23,806 nucleotides of DNA from CAZYAK01 sp964645935 (GTDB lineage: Bacteria; Patescibacteriota; Gracilibacteria; Peribacterales; Peribacteraceae). Below are positions 1 through 7,959 of the stretch, one piece after another. A model generated the notes under the pieces. That model searched no databases. It was not told the DNA's origin and saw only the letters and a list, made by a program, of their open reading frames with translations. Position numbers and translations under genes: made by a program. The DNA lies in NCBI GenBank assembly GCA_964645935.1, contig CAZYAK010000019.1, forward strand, positions 1-23,806, given 5' to 3'. Position 1 is the stretch's first letter, and the number at the start of each line of letters is the position of its first letter.

Positions 1-347
1 CGACCTGCCACGGCAGGTCAGTGGTTGCGGCCGTAGGTCCGGAAGAGCACTTTTTTCAGGAACGGGTGTGGACCCTATCCGCTGGAGGCCGGCGGCTTGG
101 CAGGTCGGCGCGTTCTTTCTCCCATTTCTTTGTCGCGTACAAAGAAATGGGAAGCTCTTCGCAGATCGAGGCTTTCGTTCTCCAGTTCTTTGTCCCAGGG
201 GATCGCGTCCCAAGCCCACGACGCGACGTCCTTGGCTGGGTGACGGGGATCGCGTACAAAGAAATGGGAAATCCTTGGCTGCGGCCGCGAAGGCTCGGTC
301 CATGATCAGCATATTGCCGGTTCCCGCTGCCTCGCTATCATCCCCCC
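1..347. repeat. Non-coding segment with short direct and inverted repeats
   Basis: I see no convincing gene here. GACCTGCC at 2-9 faces GGCAGGTC at 12-19, and GGCAGGTC recurs at 99-106. A 14-bp perfect hairpin has arms 120-133 and 139-152 with the 5-nt loop CGCGT. Its right arm plus loop (133-153) is repeated identically over 21 bp at 250-270. GGGGATCGCGT occurs at 198-208 and 245-255, and TCCTTGGCTG at 229-238 and 272-281. Neither hairpin is followed by a clear T run, so ordinary terminators are not obvious. Small ORFs run through the segment in both directions but their peptides only mirror the repeats. Confidence 0.7.
314..341 (+). promoter_or_regulatory. Putative promoter of acylphosphatase gene (leaderless)
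   Basis: TTGCCG (314-319), a 16-nt spacer and TATCAT (336-341) lie directly before the GTG at 348. Only 6 nt separate the -10 box from the start codon, which places the transcript start at or next to the initiation codon. Confidence 0.6.
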
Positions 348-614
348 GTGCCCGCTCTCCGCCTCTTCGTCACCGGCCGCGTTCAAGGCGTGTCCTTCCG
401 CGCGTCCGCGGAGAAGAAGGCCGCCGAGCTCGGCGTGCGCGGGTGGGTGCGTAACACCCCGGACGGCGCCGTGGAGGCGCATGCGGAAGGGTCGCGTAAA
501 GCCGTCGACGACTTTGCCGCGTGGTGCAAGAAGGGCCCCGAGGGAGCCCGAGTAGATATGGTGGATGTTGAGGAGGTCGCGGAAGAGGGCTACGCGGAGT
601 TTGCGGTGCGATAG
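348..614 (+). CDS. acyP: Acylphosphatase
   Basis: A small cytoplasmic enzyme of 88 residues, close to the usual 90-100, that hydrolyses the carboxyl-phosphate bond of acylphosphates. The family signature is visible near the N-terminus as GRVQGVSFR (residues 10-18). Arg18 corresponds to the phosphate-binding catalytic Arg, and Asn36 in GWVRN to the catalytic Asn; their 18-residue separation matches the family. The second half carries the typical GAVEAHAEG and WCKKGPEGARVD segments. The start is a GTG chosen because it immediately precedes the conserved beta strand LRLFVTGRVQG and sits 6 nt after a TATCAT -10 box. No Shine-Dalgarno motif is present. The gene converges on murJ with only 6 nt between the stop codons. 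Confidence 0.95.
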   Translation: MPALRLFVTGRVQGVSFRASAEKKAAELGVRGWVRNTPDGAVEAHAEGSRKAVDDFAAWCKKGPEGARVDMVDVEEVAEEGYAEFAVR

Positions 615-620
615 CGACCT

Positions 621-1925
621 TTAGCGACGTACGCGCCGAAGCACCGTTGTAAAACAGACAGCGAGAACCGTCAGTACGGTGACTTGTCCAATCGCGAAGC
701 CCAAACCAATGCTCTGCACGGAGAGCCGGTCTGCGAACGCGTGCGAAACACTGATGGCCACGATCGCTCCGGCCACCGTAGCGAGAGCCGGAACGAGCGT
801 GCGTTTGGTGGCGTAGTACGCGCGCAGGAGGAGGTGGTTCATGCTCTCGAAGGGGATGCTTACGGCGTAGACGAGCAGGGCGGATGAGAACAGCGACAGC
901 GCTTGGATGCCCATGGCCTTGGCCACGAATGGCGCCAGGAGCACCAACGCCACGCTGCCGGGGAGGGTGATGGCCAGGAGCGCTCCTGTGCCCCAGAGCA
1001 GGTACTTGGTAAACAGTTTCTCATTCTTCCACGCTGCCGCCTGGCCCAGCAGGGAGTATGCCGATTGCGCGAGGGCGATGCCGGTGATGCCTACGAGTAC
1101 GGACTGGAAGTTCCGTGCGTACGCGTTTACAGCGACAGAACCCACCTGCAGCCCGGAGCCCAGCTTGTCGAAAGCCAGGAGCTGAAACTGAAGCGCACCA
1201 AGTGAGAGAATTCGCGGCAGCATGAGCGCGCCCATGCGCGGAAAATCCGGGTGCCAAAACGTCCACGTGAAGCGGAAGCCCAGCCGGAACGCATCCCACG
1301 ACCGCAGCACCACGTAGAGTGCCGTCCCGATGATGGTGCCCGTGATCGGGCCGTAGGCACCGAGCGATGGGGTGAGCAGCACGGTGCCGAGTACGGTGCC
1401 TAGTGTGTACAGCACCGGCGTCAGGCCGTAGATCCAGTACCGTTGTGAGGTGATGAGGTACTGACCGAGCGTGTTGCCGAAGACGAAGAGAAAGTTGGAA
1501 AAGAGGGCGATCCGTCCAAAGCCCACGTACAGCGCGAGTCGCTCCCCCTGGAAGTCTACAAACCAGTGTGCAATGGATGGGAGCGCGGCTGCCAGAAGCA
1601 GCGAGATGATCCCGAAGGCCGTCGCGCCCAGGAGCATGCTGCCGCTGAGCACCGTACTCATGTCGCCGTGGCGGTCGTGCGCTTTGTGGCTGGCGAGCAC
1701 CGGTACCAGCACCGTGCCGAGAGCGGCGATGATACAGGTCTGGAACAGGAAGTCGCTGGGCCGGAAGGCCGCCACGTACACGTCCACGATGGACGAATCG
1801 GGGAACGTCCGGGCGAACGCTGTGTCACGGACGAAGCCCATCACCGAGGCAGCCAGCTGCGTGAGCGCCAAGACCACGGTGCCGCCTATGATGTGCTGCT
1901 GACTGAAGATTCGGCGGAGCCCCAT
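621..1925 (-). CDS. murJ: Lipid II flippase MurJ (MviN family)
   Basis: A polytopic membrane protein of 434 residues predicted to flip undecaprenyl-linked peptidoglycan precursor (lipid II) across the cytoplasmic membrane. Family features include the N-terminal segment with GFVRDTAFARTF (about residues 30-41), the following FRPSDFLFQ region, and about a dozen hydrophobic helices of the MATE/MOP fold. It is shorter than typical MurJ (about 500-550 residues), so the usual last helices are probably missing. The start ATG lies 7 nt after a TAGGGT -10-like box, with no Shine-Dalgarno. It is transcribed divergently from purL and convergently with the acylphosphatase gene. With MurC in the same window it supports a peptidoglycan-containing cell envelope. 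Confidence 0.88.
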   Translation of the reverse strand: MGLRRIFSQQHIIGGTVVLALTQLAASVMGFVRDTAFARTFPDSSIVDVYVAAFRPSDFLFQTCIIAALGTVLVPVLASHKAHDRHGDMSTVLSGSMLLGATAFGIISLLLAAALPSIAHWFVDFQGERLALYVGFGRIALFSNFLFVFGNTLGQYLITSQRYWIYGLTPVLYTLGTVLGTVLLTPSLGAYGPITGTIIGTALYVVLRSWDAFRLGFRFTWTFWHPDFPRMGALMLPRILSLGALQFQLLAFDKLGSGLQVGSVAVNAYARNFQSVLVGITGIALAQSAYSLLGQAAAWKNEKLFTKYLLWGTGALLAITLPGSVALVLLAPFVAKAMGIQALSLFSSALLVYAVSIPFESMNHLLLRAYYATKRTLVPALATVAGAIVAISVSHAFADRLSVQSIGLGFAIGQVTVLTVLAVCFTTVLRRVRR

Positions 1926-1932
1926 GCGCTAA

Positions 1933-1938
1933 ACCCTA
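1933..1938 (-). promoter_or_regulatory. Putative -10 box of murJ
   Basis: TAGGGT on the minus strand lies 7 nt before the murJ ATG. I could not place a good -35 hexamer at 16-18 nt, so the assignment rests on the position shared with the other genes. Confidence 0.4.
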
Positions 1939-1982
1939 GCGCGGGCTCCGTCTCGCCGCCACGCAATTGCCCTGACGACCTT

Positions 1983-2011
1983 TTGCCCAGACGGCGTGGC
2001 TTCAGTATCCT
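1983..2011 (+). promoter_or_regulatory. Putative promoter of purL (leaderless)
   Basis: TTGCCC (1983-1988), a 17-nt spacer and TATCCT (2006-2011) end 6 nt before the purL ATG at 2018. There is no space for a Shine-Dalgarno leader. Confidence 0.6.
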
Positions 2012-2017
2012 TTCCCC

Positions 2018-4480
2018 ATGGACGCCCCCACTCTCGCCTTTGCGGACATGACGGATGCCGATATCCGCTTGGTGCTGAGGAAATACTCCATCGGACTCAC
2101 GCCGGACGAGGCCAAGGCGGTCCAGAAGATGCTCGGGCGGCCTCCTACTGTGGTGGAAGCCGTTATTTGGGGCATCCAGGGGAGCGAGCACTGCAGCTAC
2201 AAGTCGTCTCGTCGGTTCCTGCGCGAGTTCCCCACCTCGGGCCCCCATGTCATCCTGGGACCGGGCGAGGACAGCGGAATCGTCGCCGTCACCGACGGTC
2301 CAGTAGGTAAACGATGGGGTATTGTTATTTCCCATGAATCGCACAACCATCCGTCGCAGATCGTGCCCTTCGAGGGCGCGGCCACGGGCGTTGGCGGTAC
2401 AGTGCGCGACGTCGCGTGCATGGGCGCGCGAGTGATTGGCTGCATGGACATGCTGCGCCTCGGGGATCTGCGTAACACCGAGTCCCGGAATATCGCAAAG
2501 GAGGTGATCCGCGGCATCGCAGGGTACGGCAACCCACTCGGAGTCCCCAACCTCGGTGGTGACACAGTCTTTGATGCGGCCTACGACACCAACTGCCTGG
2601 TCAATGCCGTGGCCATTGGCATCGTGCGCGAGGACGAGATCATCCATAGTTTCGTCCCCGAGGAGGCGGCCAAGGAGGGTTACCAGATTATCCTTGTAGG
2701 TAAGCCTACGGACCGCAGCGGCTTCGGTGGCGCGGCGTTTGCATCCGTCTCTATGGAGGAGGAGAAGAAGGAACAGAACACGGGCGCGGTTCAGGAGCCC
2801 AATCCCTTCCTCGAGCGTCACATCCTCCTCTCCACCTACGCGCTGTTTGATTGGCTTGTGGCCACCGGCAACCTCCCCAAAGTGAGCTTTAAGGATCTCG
2901 GAGCCGGCGGCGTGGTCTGCGCGTCGGTGGAGCAGGTAGCGTCACGGGGTTATGGCGCGGAGGTGGATCTTGGCAAGGTGCACGTCTCGCTCCCAGGTCT
3001 CCCACCCGAGGTCATCGCGTGCGCGGAGACGCAGGAGCGGTTCTGTTGGATCGTGCACCCGTCCCTGACGGCGCAAGTGCTCAAGCACTACAATGAGGAT
3101 TGGGATCTTCCCAGTGTCGCGGAGCACGCGCGCGCTAGTGTCATCGGCACAGTAACGGAGGGAGGAGTATACCGTCTGTGGCACGAAGGAAAGGTCGTTT
3201 GCGAGGCCAAGTCCGAGGACATCACGAGCGGCTTGCGCTACGAGCGCCCCACCGCAGAGCCGGATCGCCCTCGAGCCGATCCGACCATCACATGGACCGA
3301 CGGAACCATCGCGGTCGATGGCTTTCAGACGACACTGAAGAACGTCTTGTGCTCCATGCTTGCGCATCCCAACCACGCCTCCAAATGGCCGGTGATCCGC
3401 AAGTACGATCGCTCCGTCATCGGGAACACCCGGGTGGAGCCGGGCGAGGCGGACGCATCCGTCATCACGCCTTTCCAGGATCTACCCGCCTACGTCCCAG
3501 ACGGGACACATCCTGGCTGGGAGGACGACGATACCCTCGGCAAGGTGGGGGTGGCGTTCTCTGCTGGCGGCTCCGCGCGGTACGGCCGCGTCTCCTCGTA
3601 CCTTCAGGGAGCCAACGCAGCGGCCGAAGCCATCTGCAACGTGGTCGCCACGGGAGCCACGCCCCGCGCGCTTACGGATTGTCTCAACTACGGCAACCCC
3701 GAGGTACCCGCTCAGCTCGGAGCGCTGGAGCGCGGAGTGAAGGGCATCGCAGACGCGGCGCGAGGCCTCGGACTGGAAGGGGGCTCCGTCCCCGTCATCT
3801 CTGGCAACGTGAGCCTCTACAACGGCACCGCCGACGGCTCGGCTATCCCGCCCAGCGCCATTGTGTGCTGTGCAGGCGCCATGCCCGACGCTACCAAGGC
3901 CCTCACCGCCGCATTCACCGCTGTCGATTCCGCGCTCTACTTGCTGGGGCGACGCAAGGATGAGTGTGGCGCATCCGCGTACCACGAGGTGCTGGAAGCC
4001 ATGGCAGGTGCCCCGCGTGATTCCTTCCTGGGATCGCGCGTCCCCTCTCCCGACTTCTCGTCGCTCCTCAAGGACATCCGCGCGGTGCTCGCCGCCGCGG
4101 ATGCCGGCCTCGTACGCTCGTGCCACGACGTCTCCGAGGGGGGACTTCTGCTGGCAGCGTTCGAAATGACCACACCACGTCGCAAGTTAGGGGGACACAT
4201 CGGTGCGGAACTCGATCTTGCAGGATGGGCTGATGGGCTGCGCCCGGATACCGCGCTCTTCACCCAGACGCCAGGGTTTCTTCTGGAGATCGACCCGTCG
4301 CGCGAGAAGGAGTTCCTCGCAGCCGCGAAGACTGTCGGAGCCACTCCGGTGCGCGTGGGTTCTACGTCGGAAGCGCCAAAGCTCGTCGTCCGCTCCGGAT
4401 CCGCAGTACTGCTAGATGAGACGCTCGCCAACCTCCACAGTCTCTGGACTGCGGGACTGCGGGATGCGCTGGACGCCTGA
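2018..4480 (+). CDS. purL: Phosphoribosylformylglycinamidine synthase subunit PurL
   Basis: Catalyses the ATP-dependent conversion of FGAR to FGAM in purine synthesis, with ammonia supplied by a glutaminase partner. The 820-residue length matches the small PurL type, at the long end, and lacks the glutaminase domain of the large fused form; PurS and PurQ are therefore expected elsewhere. Visible motifs are GSEHCSYKSSR (residues 55-65), SHNHPSQ near 108-114, the glycine-rich EGAATGVGG (119-127), DCLNYGNP (554-561) and SGNVSLYN (595-602), which mark two AIRS-type halves. The ATG at 2018 is chosen from its promoter spacing. The gene is divergent from murJ across 92 nt and is followed after 64 nt by the SLH gene, which has its own promoter-like sequence. 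No other purine gene is seen. Confidence 0.95.
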   Translation: MDAPTLAFADMTDADIRLVLRKYSIGLTPDEAKAVQKMLGRPPTVVEAVIWGIQGSEHCSYKSSRRFLREFPTSGPHVILGPGEDSGIVAVTDGPVGKRWGIVISHESHNHPSQIVPFEGAATGVGGTVRDVACMGARVIGCMDMLRLGDLRNTESRNIAKEVIRGIAGYGNPLGVPNLGGDTVFDAAYDTNCLVNAVAIGIVREDEIIHSFVPEEAAKEGYQIILVGKPTDRSGFGGAAFASVSMEEEKKEQNTGAVQEPNPFLERHILLSTYALFDWLVATGNLPKVSFKDLGAGGVVCASVEQVASRGYGAEVDLGKVHVSLPGLPPEVIACAETQERFCWIVHPSLTAQVLKHYNEDWDLPSVAEHARASVIGTVTEGGVYRLWHEGKVVCEAKSEDITSGLRYERPTAEPDRPRADPTITWTDGTIAVDGFQTTLKNVLCSMLAHPNHASKWPVIRKYDRSVIGNTRVEPGEADASVITPFQDLPAYVPDGTHPGWEDDDTLGKVGVAFSAGGSARYGRVSSYLQGANAAAEAICNVVATGATPRALTDCLNYGNPEVPAQLGALERGVKGIADAARGLGLEGGSVPVISGNVSLYNGTADGSAIPPSAIVCCAGAMPDATKALTAAFTAVDSALYLLGRRKDECGASAYHEVLEAMAGAPRDSFLGSRVPSPDFSSLLKDIRAVLAAADAGLVRSCHDVSEGGLLLAAFEMTTPRRKLGGHIGAELDLAGWADGLRPDTALFTQTPGFLLEIDPSREKEFLAAAKTVGATPVRVGSTSEAPKLVVRSGSAVLLDETLANLHSLWTAGLRDALDA

Positions 4481-4509
4481 GGTTGCACGGGTCTTCGGAC
4501 GGCGCGCAA

Positions 4510-4538
4510 TTGCGTTCCCCTGCGCGTAGCGGAACACT
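4510..4538 (+). promoter_or_regulatory. Putative promoter of SLH protein gene (leaderless)
   Basis: TTGCGT (4510-4515), a 17-nt spacer and AACACT (4533-4538) lie 6 nt before the ATG at 4545. The -10 matches the TATAAT consensus at only three positions, but its placement matches the other genes. Confidence 0.45.
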
Positions 4539-4544
4539 GGTCAC

Positions 4545-5789
4545 ATGCCTCTTCGCCTTCCCTCCGTCGTCGGTCTGTTTCTTGCGACAGCTGCATGTGC
4601 GCTTCCACAGCTCGCCCTGGCCGCCACGCTTACCATTGCACAGACCAGCGAGCTGGAAGCCGTTGCCTCGTGGACTCTTTCCAAACCCGACCACACCGTT
4701 CTCGACCGCACCGACAAGTCGCTCACCATTCCCGACCTTCCCGCCGGTCTCTATACCGTGTTTGTGCAGCCGCCTGAGGGCGAGACCACCGCTATCTCCG
4801 TGATGCGCAGCGGTACCCTCCTGAAAGAGGTTGCACTGCCGCAAGTAACCTTCGATCTTGCGGCCGATGATACGGCCAGTGTGGCCATCACGCTCACACT
4901 CACCAACTTTGGCAAGGTCGGCGTGAGTAGCGATCCCGCGGCGATGCCCTTCCAACTCCAGGGCCCCGACGGTATCAAGCGTGAAGGCGTAACGCCCACG
5001 AGCTTTGAGCGCATGCCCACTGGTAACTACAGCGTGAAGTACGTGCCAGCCGGTTGCCCCACACCCCCCGCGAAGTCCGACGCACTCAAAAAGAACGGTG
5101 CGGTATACTTCTCCGTCACGCTCACGTGTGAGACGTTCGAGCCGGAGCTGCAGGAGACGGAGGAGACACAGGTGGGCGCGGAGGTGAAAGGCGAGTTGGT
5201 GATGTTCACAGATGTTCCCAAGAACGCGTGGTACGCGCCGTTTGTGTCCACGGTGTCTAGGCGCGGCATTCTCACGGGCTACAAGAACTCCGCCGGACAC
5301 TCCACCGGACTGTTTGGCCCTGGCAATCCTGTGACCACCGCGGAGCTCGCAAAAATCGTGCACGAGATGGCCGAGATTGACGAGCTGGGCATCTCAGCAG
5401 CGCCCATAAACCCGGGTGCGTTTGGCAAATGGTTTACCAAGTACGTGGCCTCTGCAGAGCAGCGCGGATGGGCGATTTACCAGAACCCCTCGCTCGACCT
5501 CGCGCGTCCCGCCACGCGCGGTGAGGTGATGGTAACGCTCCTCCAGGTGCTGGATATGCCACTGAAGTGGCAAACAGGGCAGGCGTTCACCGATGTGACG
5601 CTGCGCACTCCCTACGCTCATGCCATCGAGACGGCCGCAGCCGAAGGCATCGTCTCGGGTGCTACGGGCGAAAACGGCAAGTCCACTGGTGAATTCCGTC
5701 CGAGCGACCCCATCACCCGTGCGGAGATGGCCAAAATCCTCATCACCATCCAGGAGAAATACCAGAGTGAGCCGGTTTTGGACGAGTGA
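4545..5789 (+). CDS. Secreted surface protein with three C-terminal SLH domains
   Basis: A 414-residue exported protein. Residues 1-27 form a signal peptide with a hydrophobic core ending in LALAA. Residues about 28-200 are beta-rich, with AGLYTVFV and TGNYSVKYV segments resembling Ig-like or carboxypeptidase-regulatory-type modules; I cannot assign a specific family. An acidic linker (about 198-215) leads to SLH repeats at about 221-272 (FTDVPKNAWYAPFV), 296-337 (more divergent) and 348-402 (FTDVTLRTPYAHAI, then TRAEMAKIL). SLH triplets usually bind pyruvylated secondary cell-wall polymer, so this is probably a cell-surface structural or anchoring protein. The role of the N-terminal part is unknown. 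The C-terminus converges on murC with 59 nt between. The last codons and stop lie in GACGAGTGACG (5781-5791), a sequence also found in the tandem repeat after priA. Confidence 0.87.
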   Translation: MPLRLPSVVGLFLATAACALPQLALAATLTIAQTSELEAVASWTLSKPDHTVLDRTDKSLTIPDLPAGLYTVFVQPPEGETTAISVMRSGTLLKEVALPQVTFDLAADDTASVAITLTLTNFGKVGVSSDPAAMPFQLQGPDGIKREGVTPTSFERMPTGNYSVKYVPAGCPTPPAKSDALKKNGAVYFSVTLTCETFEPELQETEETQVGAEVKGELVMFTDVPKNAWYAPFVSTVSRRGILTGYKNSAGHSTGLFGPGNPVTTAELAKIVHEMAEIDELGISAAPINPGAFGKWFTKYVASAEQRGWAIYQNPSLDLARPATRGEVMVTLLQVLDMPLKWQTGQAFTDVTLRTPYAHAIETAAAEGIVSGATGENGKSTGEFRPSDPITRAEMAKILITIQEKYQSEPVLDE

Positions 5790-5848
5790 CGGGTGGTGTG
5801 CTCGTCTTCGATATCACCGTCCTGATCAGTGGTCCACTCGACCGCTCA

Positions 5849-7129
5849 TCACGATGCCCCCGCCATCGTTCCCGCCAGCTTCGTCACATCCCCCGCCCCC
5901 ATGACGAGCAGCACGTCGCCGGATTTGAGCTCCTTTCGCAGAGCCACTTCCGTGGAGGAGAGGTCGCCGGTCCAACCCGCGGCAACGCCGCTCTCGTTGC
6001 CGATGTCCCCCACCATGCGTCGCACGTTGGCCTTGTAGCGCACGGCTTCCTTTCGCGCCTCGTAGACATCCGTGACGAAGACGAGATCGAGGCCTCTAAA
6101 TGCGCCGAGGAATTCCTTGTAGAGTTTGAGCGTGCGGTCGTGTGTGTGTGGCTGGAACACCGCGACGATGCGCCGCGGTTTGTAGGCCGTAACGATCGCG
6201 TCCACCGTGGCGCGGATCTCCTTGGGGTGGTGCGCGTAATCGTCGATGACGGTGACGCCGTCTTTCGTCGTGCCTTTTACCTCCAGACGCCGCCAACTTC
6301 CGGCATATCCAGATACCGCTTTCTGGGCATCCGCTTGCGGAATACCGAGGACATCGGCAAGCCCAAGGGCCAGTTGCGCGTTCTGCTGCATGTGGACGCC
6401 GGGTGTCTGGAGGGGTATCAGCGGTAAGCGATCGCCGTCAACCACTCGCTTGCCGCTCTTCTCCGCGAGAGCCTTGCAGTCGGCGTCCTCCAAATGTGTC
6501 ACGAGCGCGCCGTTCTCGGGCAGCGCACTGATGAAGTCCGAAAACGCGGAACGGTAGTCGTCCGGGGACTCGTAGTAGTCAAAGTGGTCGCCGTCGACAT
6601 TGGTCATGAGGACCACGGCCGGATGGTAGAAGCGGAACGACCGGCGGTACTCGCACGCCTCCAGGAGGAAGAGGTCGCTCGAGCCCTGACGCCAGTTGCG
6701 GCCGTTGAGCTCGCGGAGCTTCGTGCCCACCACCACCGTGGGATCCTTGCCTGTCTCGATGAGCAGCCGCGCGCACATACCCGTTGTAGAGCTCTTGCCA
6801 TGTGTGCCGCAGACGGCGATGAGTGTTTTGCCTCTTGTGAGCTCGCCCACCGCCTGTGGGTACGACATCTGTGCGATCCCCTTCTCCACCGCCTTCACGC
6901 GCTCGGGTGCCTCCGGCGGGATAGCCTCGGAGTACACCAGGAGGTCGCAGCCTTCGGGGATGAGCGACCCGTCCTGTTCCGTGCCCACCACGATGCCCTG
7001 GCTCTCGAGGTCGTCGAGGAGCGCGCTGCGCGAGCGATCCGATCCGTGCACCTCGTGGCCCGCCAGCTTCTGGAGGGATGCGTACGCGCTGAGCCCGATA
7101 CCGCCGATGCCGGAACAGAAGATCTTCAT
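5849..7129 (-). CDS. murC: UDP-N-acetylmuramate--L-alanine ligase MurC
   Basis: Cytoplasmic Mur ligase (426 residues, slightly shorter than the usual 450-490) that adds L-Ala to UDP-MurNAc using ATP. The N-terminal Rossmann-like domain begins with GIGGIGLSAYA and HEVHGSD. The ATP loop GTHGKSST is at residues 108-115. NVDGDHFD (177-184) corresponds to the metal/ATP-site region, DDYAHHP (296-302) and FQPHTHDR (325-332) to the C-terminal signature segments. Mpl, the murein tripeptide ligase, is a related alternative, but length and overall signatures favour MurC. The ATG lies 6 nt after a TAAGAT box. The gene is divergent from the FtsB-like gene across 46 nt, pairing a cell-wall precursor gene with a divisome gene. 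Confidence 0.93.
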   Translation of the reverse strand: MKIFCSGIGGIGLSAYASLQKLAGHEVHGSDRSRSALLDDLESQGIVVGTEQDGSLIPEGCDLLVYSEAIPPEAPERVKAVEKGIAQMSYPQAVGELTRGKTLIAVCGTHGKSSTTGMCARLLIETGKDPTVVVGTKLRELNGRNWRQGSSDLFLLEACEYRRSFRFYHPAVVLMTNVDGDHFDYYESPDDYRSAFSDFISALPENGALVTHLEDADCKALAEKSGKRVVDGDRLPLIPLQTPGVHMQQNAQLALGLADVLGIPQADAQKAVSGYAGSWRRLEVKGTTKDGVTVIDDYAHHPKEIRATVDAIVTAYKPRRIVAVFQPHTHDRTLKLYKEFLGAFRGLDLVFVTDVYEARKEAVRYKANVRRMVGDIGNESGVAAGWTGDLSSTEVALRKELKSGDVLLVMGAGDVTKLAGTMAGAS

Positions 7130-7135
7130 ATCCGC

Positions 7136-7141
7136 ATCTTA
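7136..7141 (-). promoter_or_regulatory. Putative -10 box of murC
   Basis: TAAGAT on the minus strand ends 6 nt before the murC ATG. It is a good match to TATAAT, but the -35 region is GC-rich and unclear. Confidence 0.5.
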
Positions 7142-7162
7142 CCCCCAGGCCCCCATCCGTGC

Positions 7163-7168
7163 GATACT
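7163..7168 (+). promoter_or_regulatory. Putative -10 box of FtsB-like gene
   Basis: GATACT lies 7 nt before the GTG at 7176, in the short intergenic region shared with murC. No clear -35 hexamer is seen. Confidence 0.45.
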
Positions 7169-7175
7169 CAGCCCC

Positions 7176-7622
7176 GTGCCGTACCGCGACCTAGAACCCG
7201 TCAGTAAGCAGCTCACGATTGTTGTGGGCCTCACCGTCGTAGGGTTCATGGCGTTCGGATTGGCGCTGTCGTTCTATCGCAACATCCTCTTCGAGGACAC
7301 GCTTCGACGCATCGAAGCCGAGAACGGCGCCCTGCAGGACGCCATCGTGGAGAGCCAACGGAACCTGGAGTACTACCGCTCGGCTCAGTACAAGGACAAG
7401 TACGCCAAGGAGAACCTCAGCCGCCTGAGCCCGGGCGAGAAGATCCTGGTCATCACCGAGCAGCCCCAGACTCCGGACGTGGCCGCGGGGGAGAGCCTCA
7501 CTTCCACCGAGGCCCAGGAGGCCGCGTACCAGGAACTCCTCCGCCAGATGCCCATTCTGCAGCACTGGAGGCTCTATCTCTTCGATCGGGAGGCCATCGA
7601 CCGGCTCAAGCGGGGCTTGTAA
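7176..7622 (+). CDS. Septum formation initiator (FtsB/DivIC-like) protein
   Basis: A 148-residue bitopic membrane protein. A short cytoplasmic N-terminus precedes one transmembrane helix (about residues 13-34). A coiled-coil segment follows (about 38-70, RRIEAENGALQDAIVESQRN), then the segment YAKENLSRLSPGEKILVI, which resembles the DivIC/FtsB tail in which a conserved start of the outer domain follows 'PGE'. In characterised bacteria such proteins join FtsL and FtsQ/DivIB in the divisome. The C-terminal extension to residue 148 (with LQHWRLYLFDRE) is longer than in E. coli FtsB. The GTG at 7176 is chosen because it follows a -10-like box by 7 nt and gives the normal short N-terminus; the frame stays open upstream but there overlaps murC. 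Confidence 0.8.
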   Translation: MPYRDLEPVSKQLTIVVGLTVVGFMAFGLALSFYRNILFEDTLRRIEAENGALQDAIVESQRNLEYYRSAQYKDKYAKENLSRLSPGEKILVITEQPQTPDVAAGESLTSTEAQEAAYQELLRQMPILQHWRLYLFDREAIDRLKRGL

Positions 7623-7654
7623 GGACTCAAAATCGTTGGTTTTGCGGCTGATAG

Positions 7655-7713
7655 CCCTGAACCAGATGCACTTTTTGTTGAGGATAGGCCAATGGGCGCA
7701 TCGGTTCAGGGCA
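7655..7713. other. Large inverted repeat between FtsB-like gene and tRNA-fMet
   Basis: GCCCTGAACC (7655-7664) pairs perfectly with GGTTCAGGGC (7704-7713). The helix continues inward across one unpaired A with GATGC (7666-7670) against GCATC (7699-7703). This gives a 15-bp stem with a 28-nt loop. A shorter CCTAG/CTAGG hairpin (718-722 with 734-738, 77xx numbering) follows. It sits 3' of both the plus-strand FtsB-like gene and the minus-strand tRNA, so it may be a bidirectional terminator or a structured RNA, but no strong T run is present. Confidence 0.6.
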
Positions 7714-7746
7714 TGTCCTAGAACGTCCTCGGCTAGGGGCGGCCTG

Positions 7747-7809
7747 CCATGTATCGAACGCCGCACACGCAAAACAGGCACCTAACGGCGCCTGCGGCGT
7801 TCTGGTACA

Positions 7810-7812
<3 letters not shown>
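7747..7812. other. Inverted repeat incorporating the 3' CCA end of tRNA-fMet
   Basis: CCATGTA (7747-7753) pairs with TACATGG (7806-7812), and AACGCCGCA (7757-7765) with TGCGGCGTT (7793-7801). A small internal loop (3 nt against 4 nt) separates the two helices, and the apical loop is 27 nt. The outer arm includes the encoded CCA of the minus-strand tRNA (7810-7812). The nascent tRNA trailer could therefore fold into a stem that hides the CCA end until processing. Confidence 0.6.
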
Positions 7813-7887
<75 letters not shown>

Positions 7888-7901
7888 CGGGTGCGAAGCG
7901 G

Positions 7902-7907
7902 ACTATA
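7902..7907 (-). promoter_or_regulatory. Putative -10 box of tRNA-fMet
   Basis: TATAGT on the minus strand lies 15 nt before the mature tRNA 5' end. A TTGCAC hexamer (7932-7927) lies 19 nt upstream of it. It overlaps the -35 of rpmA on the other strand in the near-palindrome TTGCGTGCAA (7923-7932). Confidence 0.55.
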
Positions 7908-7922
7908 GCAGAGAAGTTGCTC

Positions 7923-7950
7923 TTGCGTGCAAGGAAAGTTTGCTTACAAT
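7923..7950 (+). promoter_or_regulatory. Putative promoter of rpmA
   Basis: TTGCGT (7923-7928), a 16-nt spacer and TACAAT (7945-7950) end 9 nt before the rpmA ATG. The leader is at most a few nucleotides and has no Shine-Dalgarno motif. Confidence 0.6.
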
Positions 7951-7959
7951 ATCTGCGCT

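Noticed and set aside
21..454. Small open frames at the left edge
   Set aside because: Their peptides simply repeat the DNA repeat (YKEMG and similar) and overlap acyP in another frame.
1886..2821. 311-residue minus-strand open frame over the start of purL
   Set aside because: It overlaps purL and the murJ-purL promoters. purL has clear family motifs; this frame has none.
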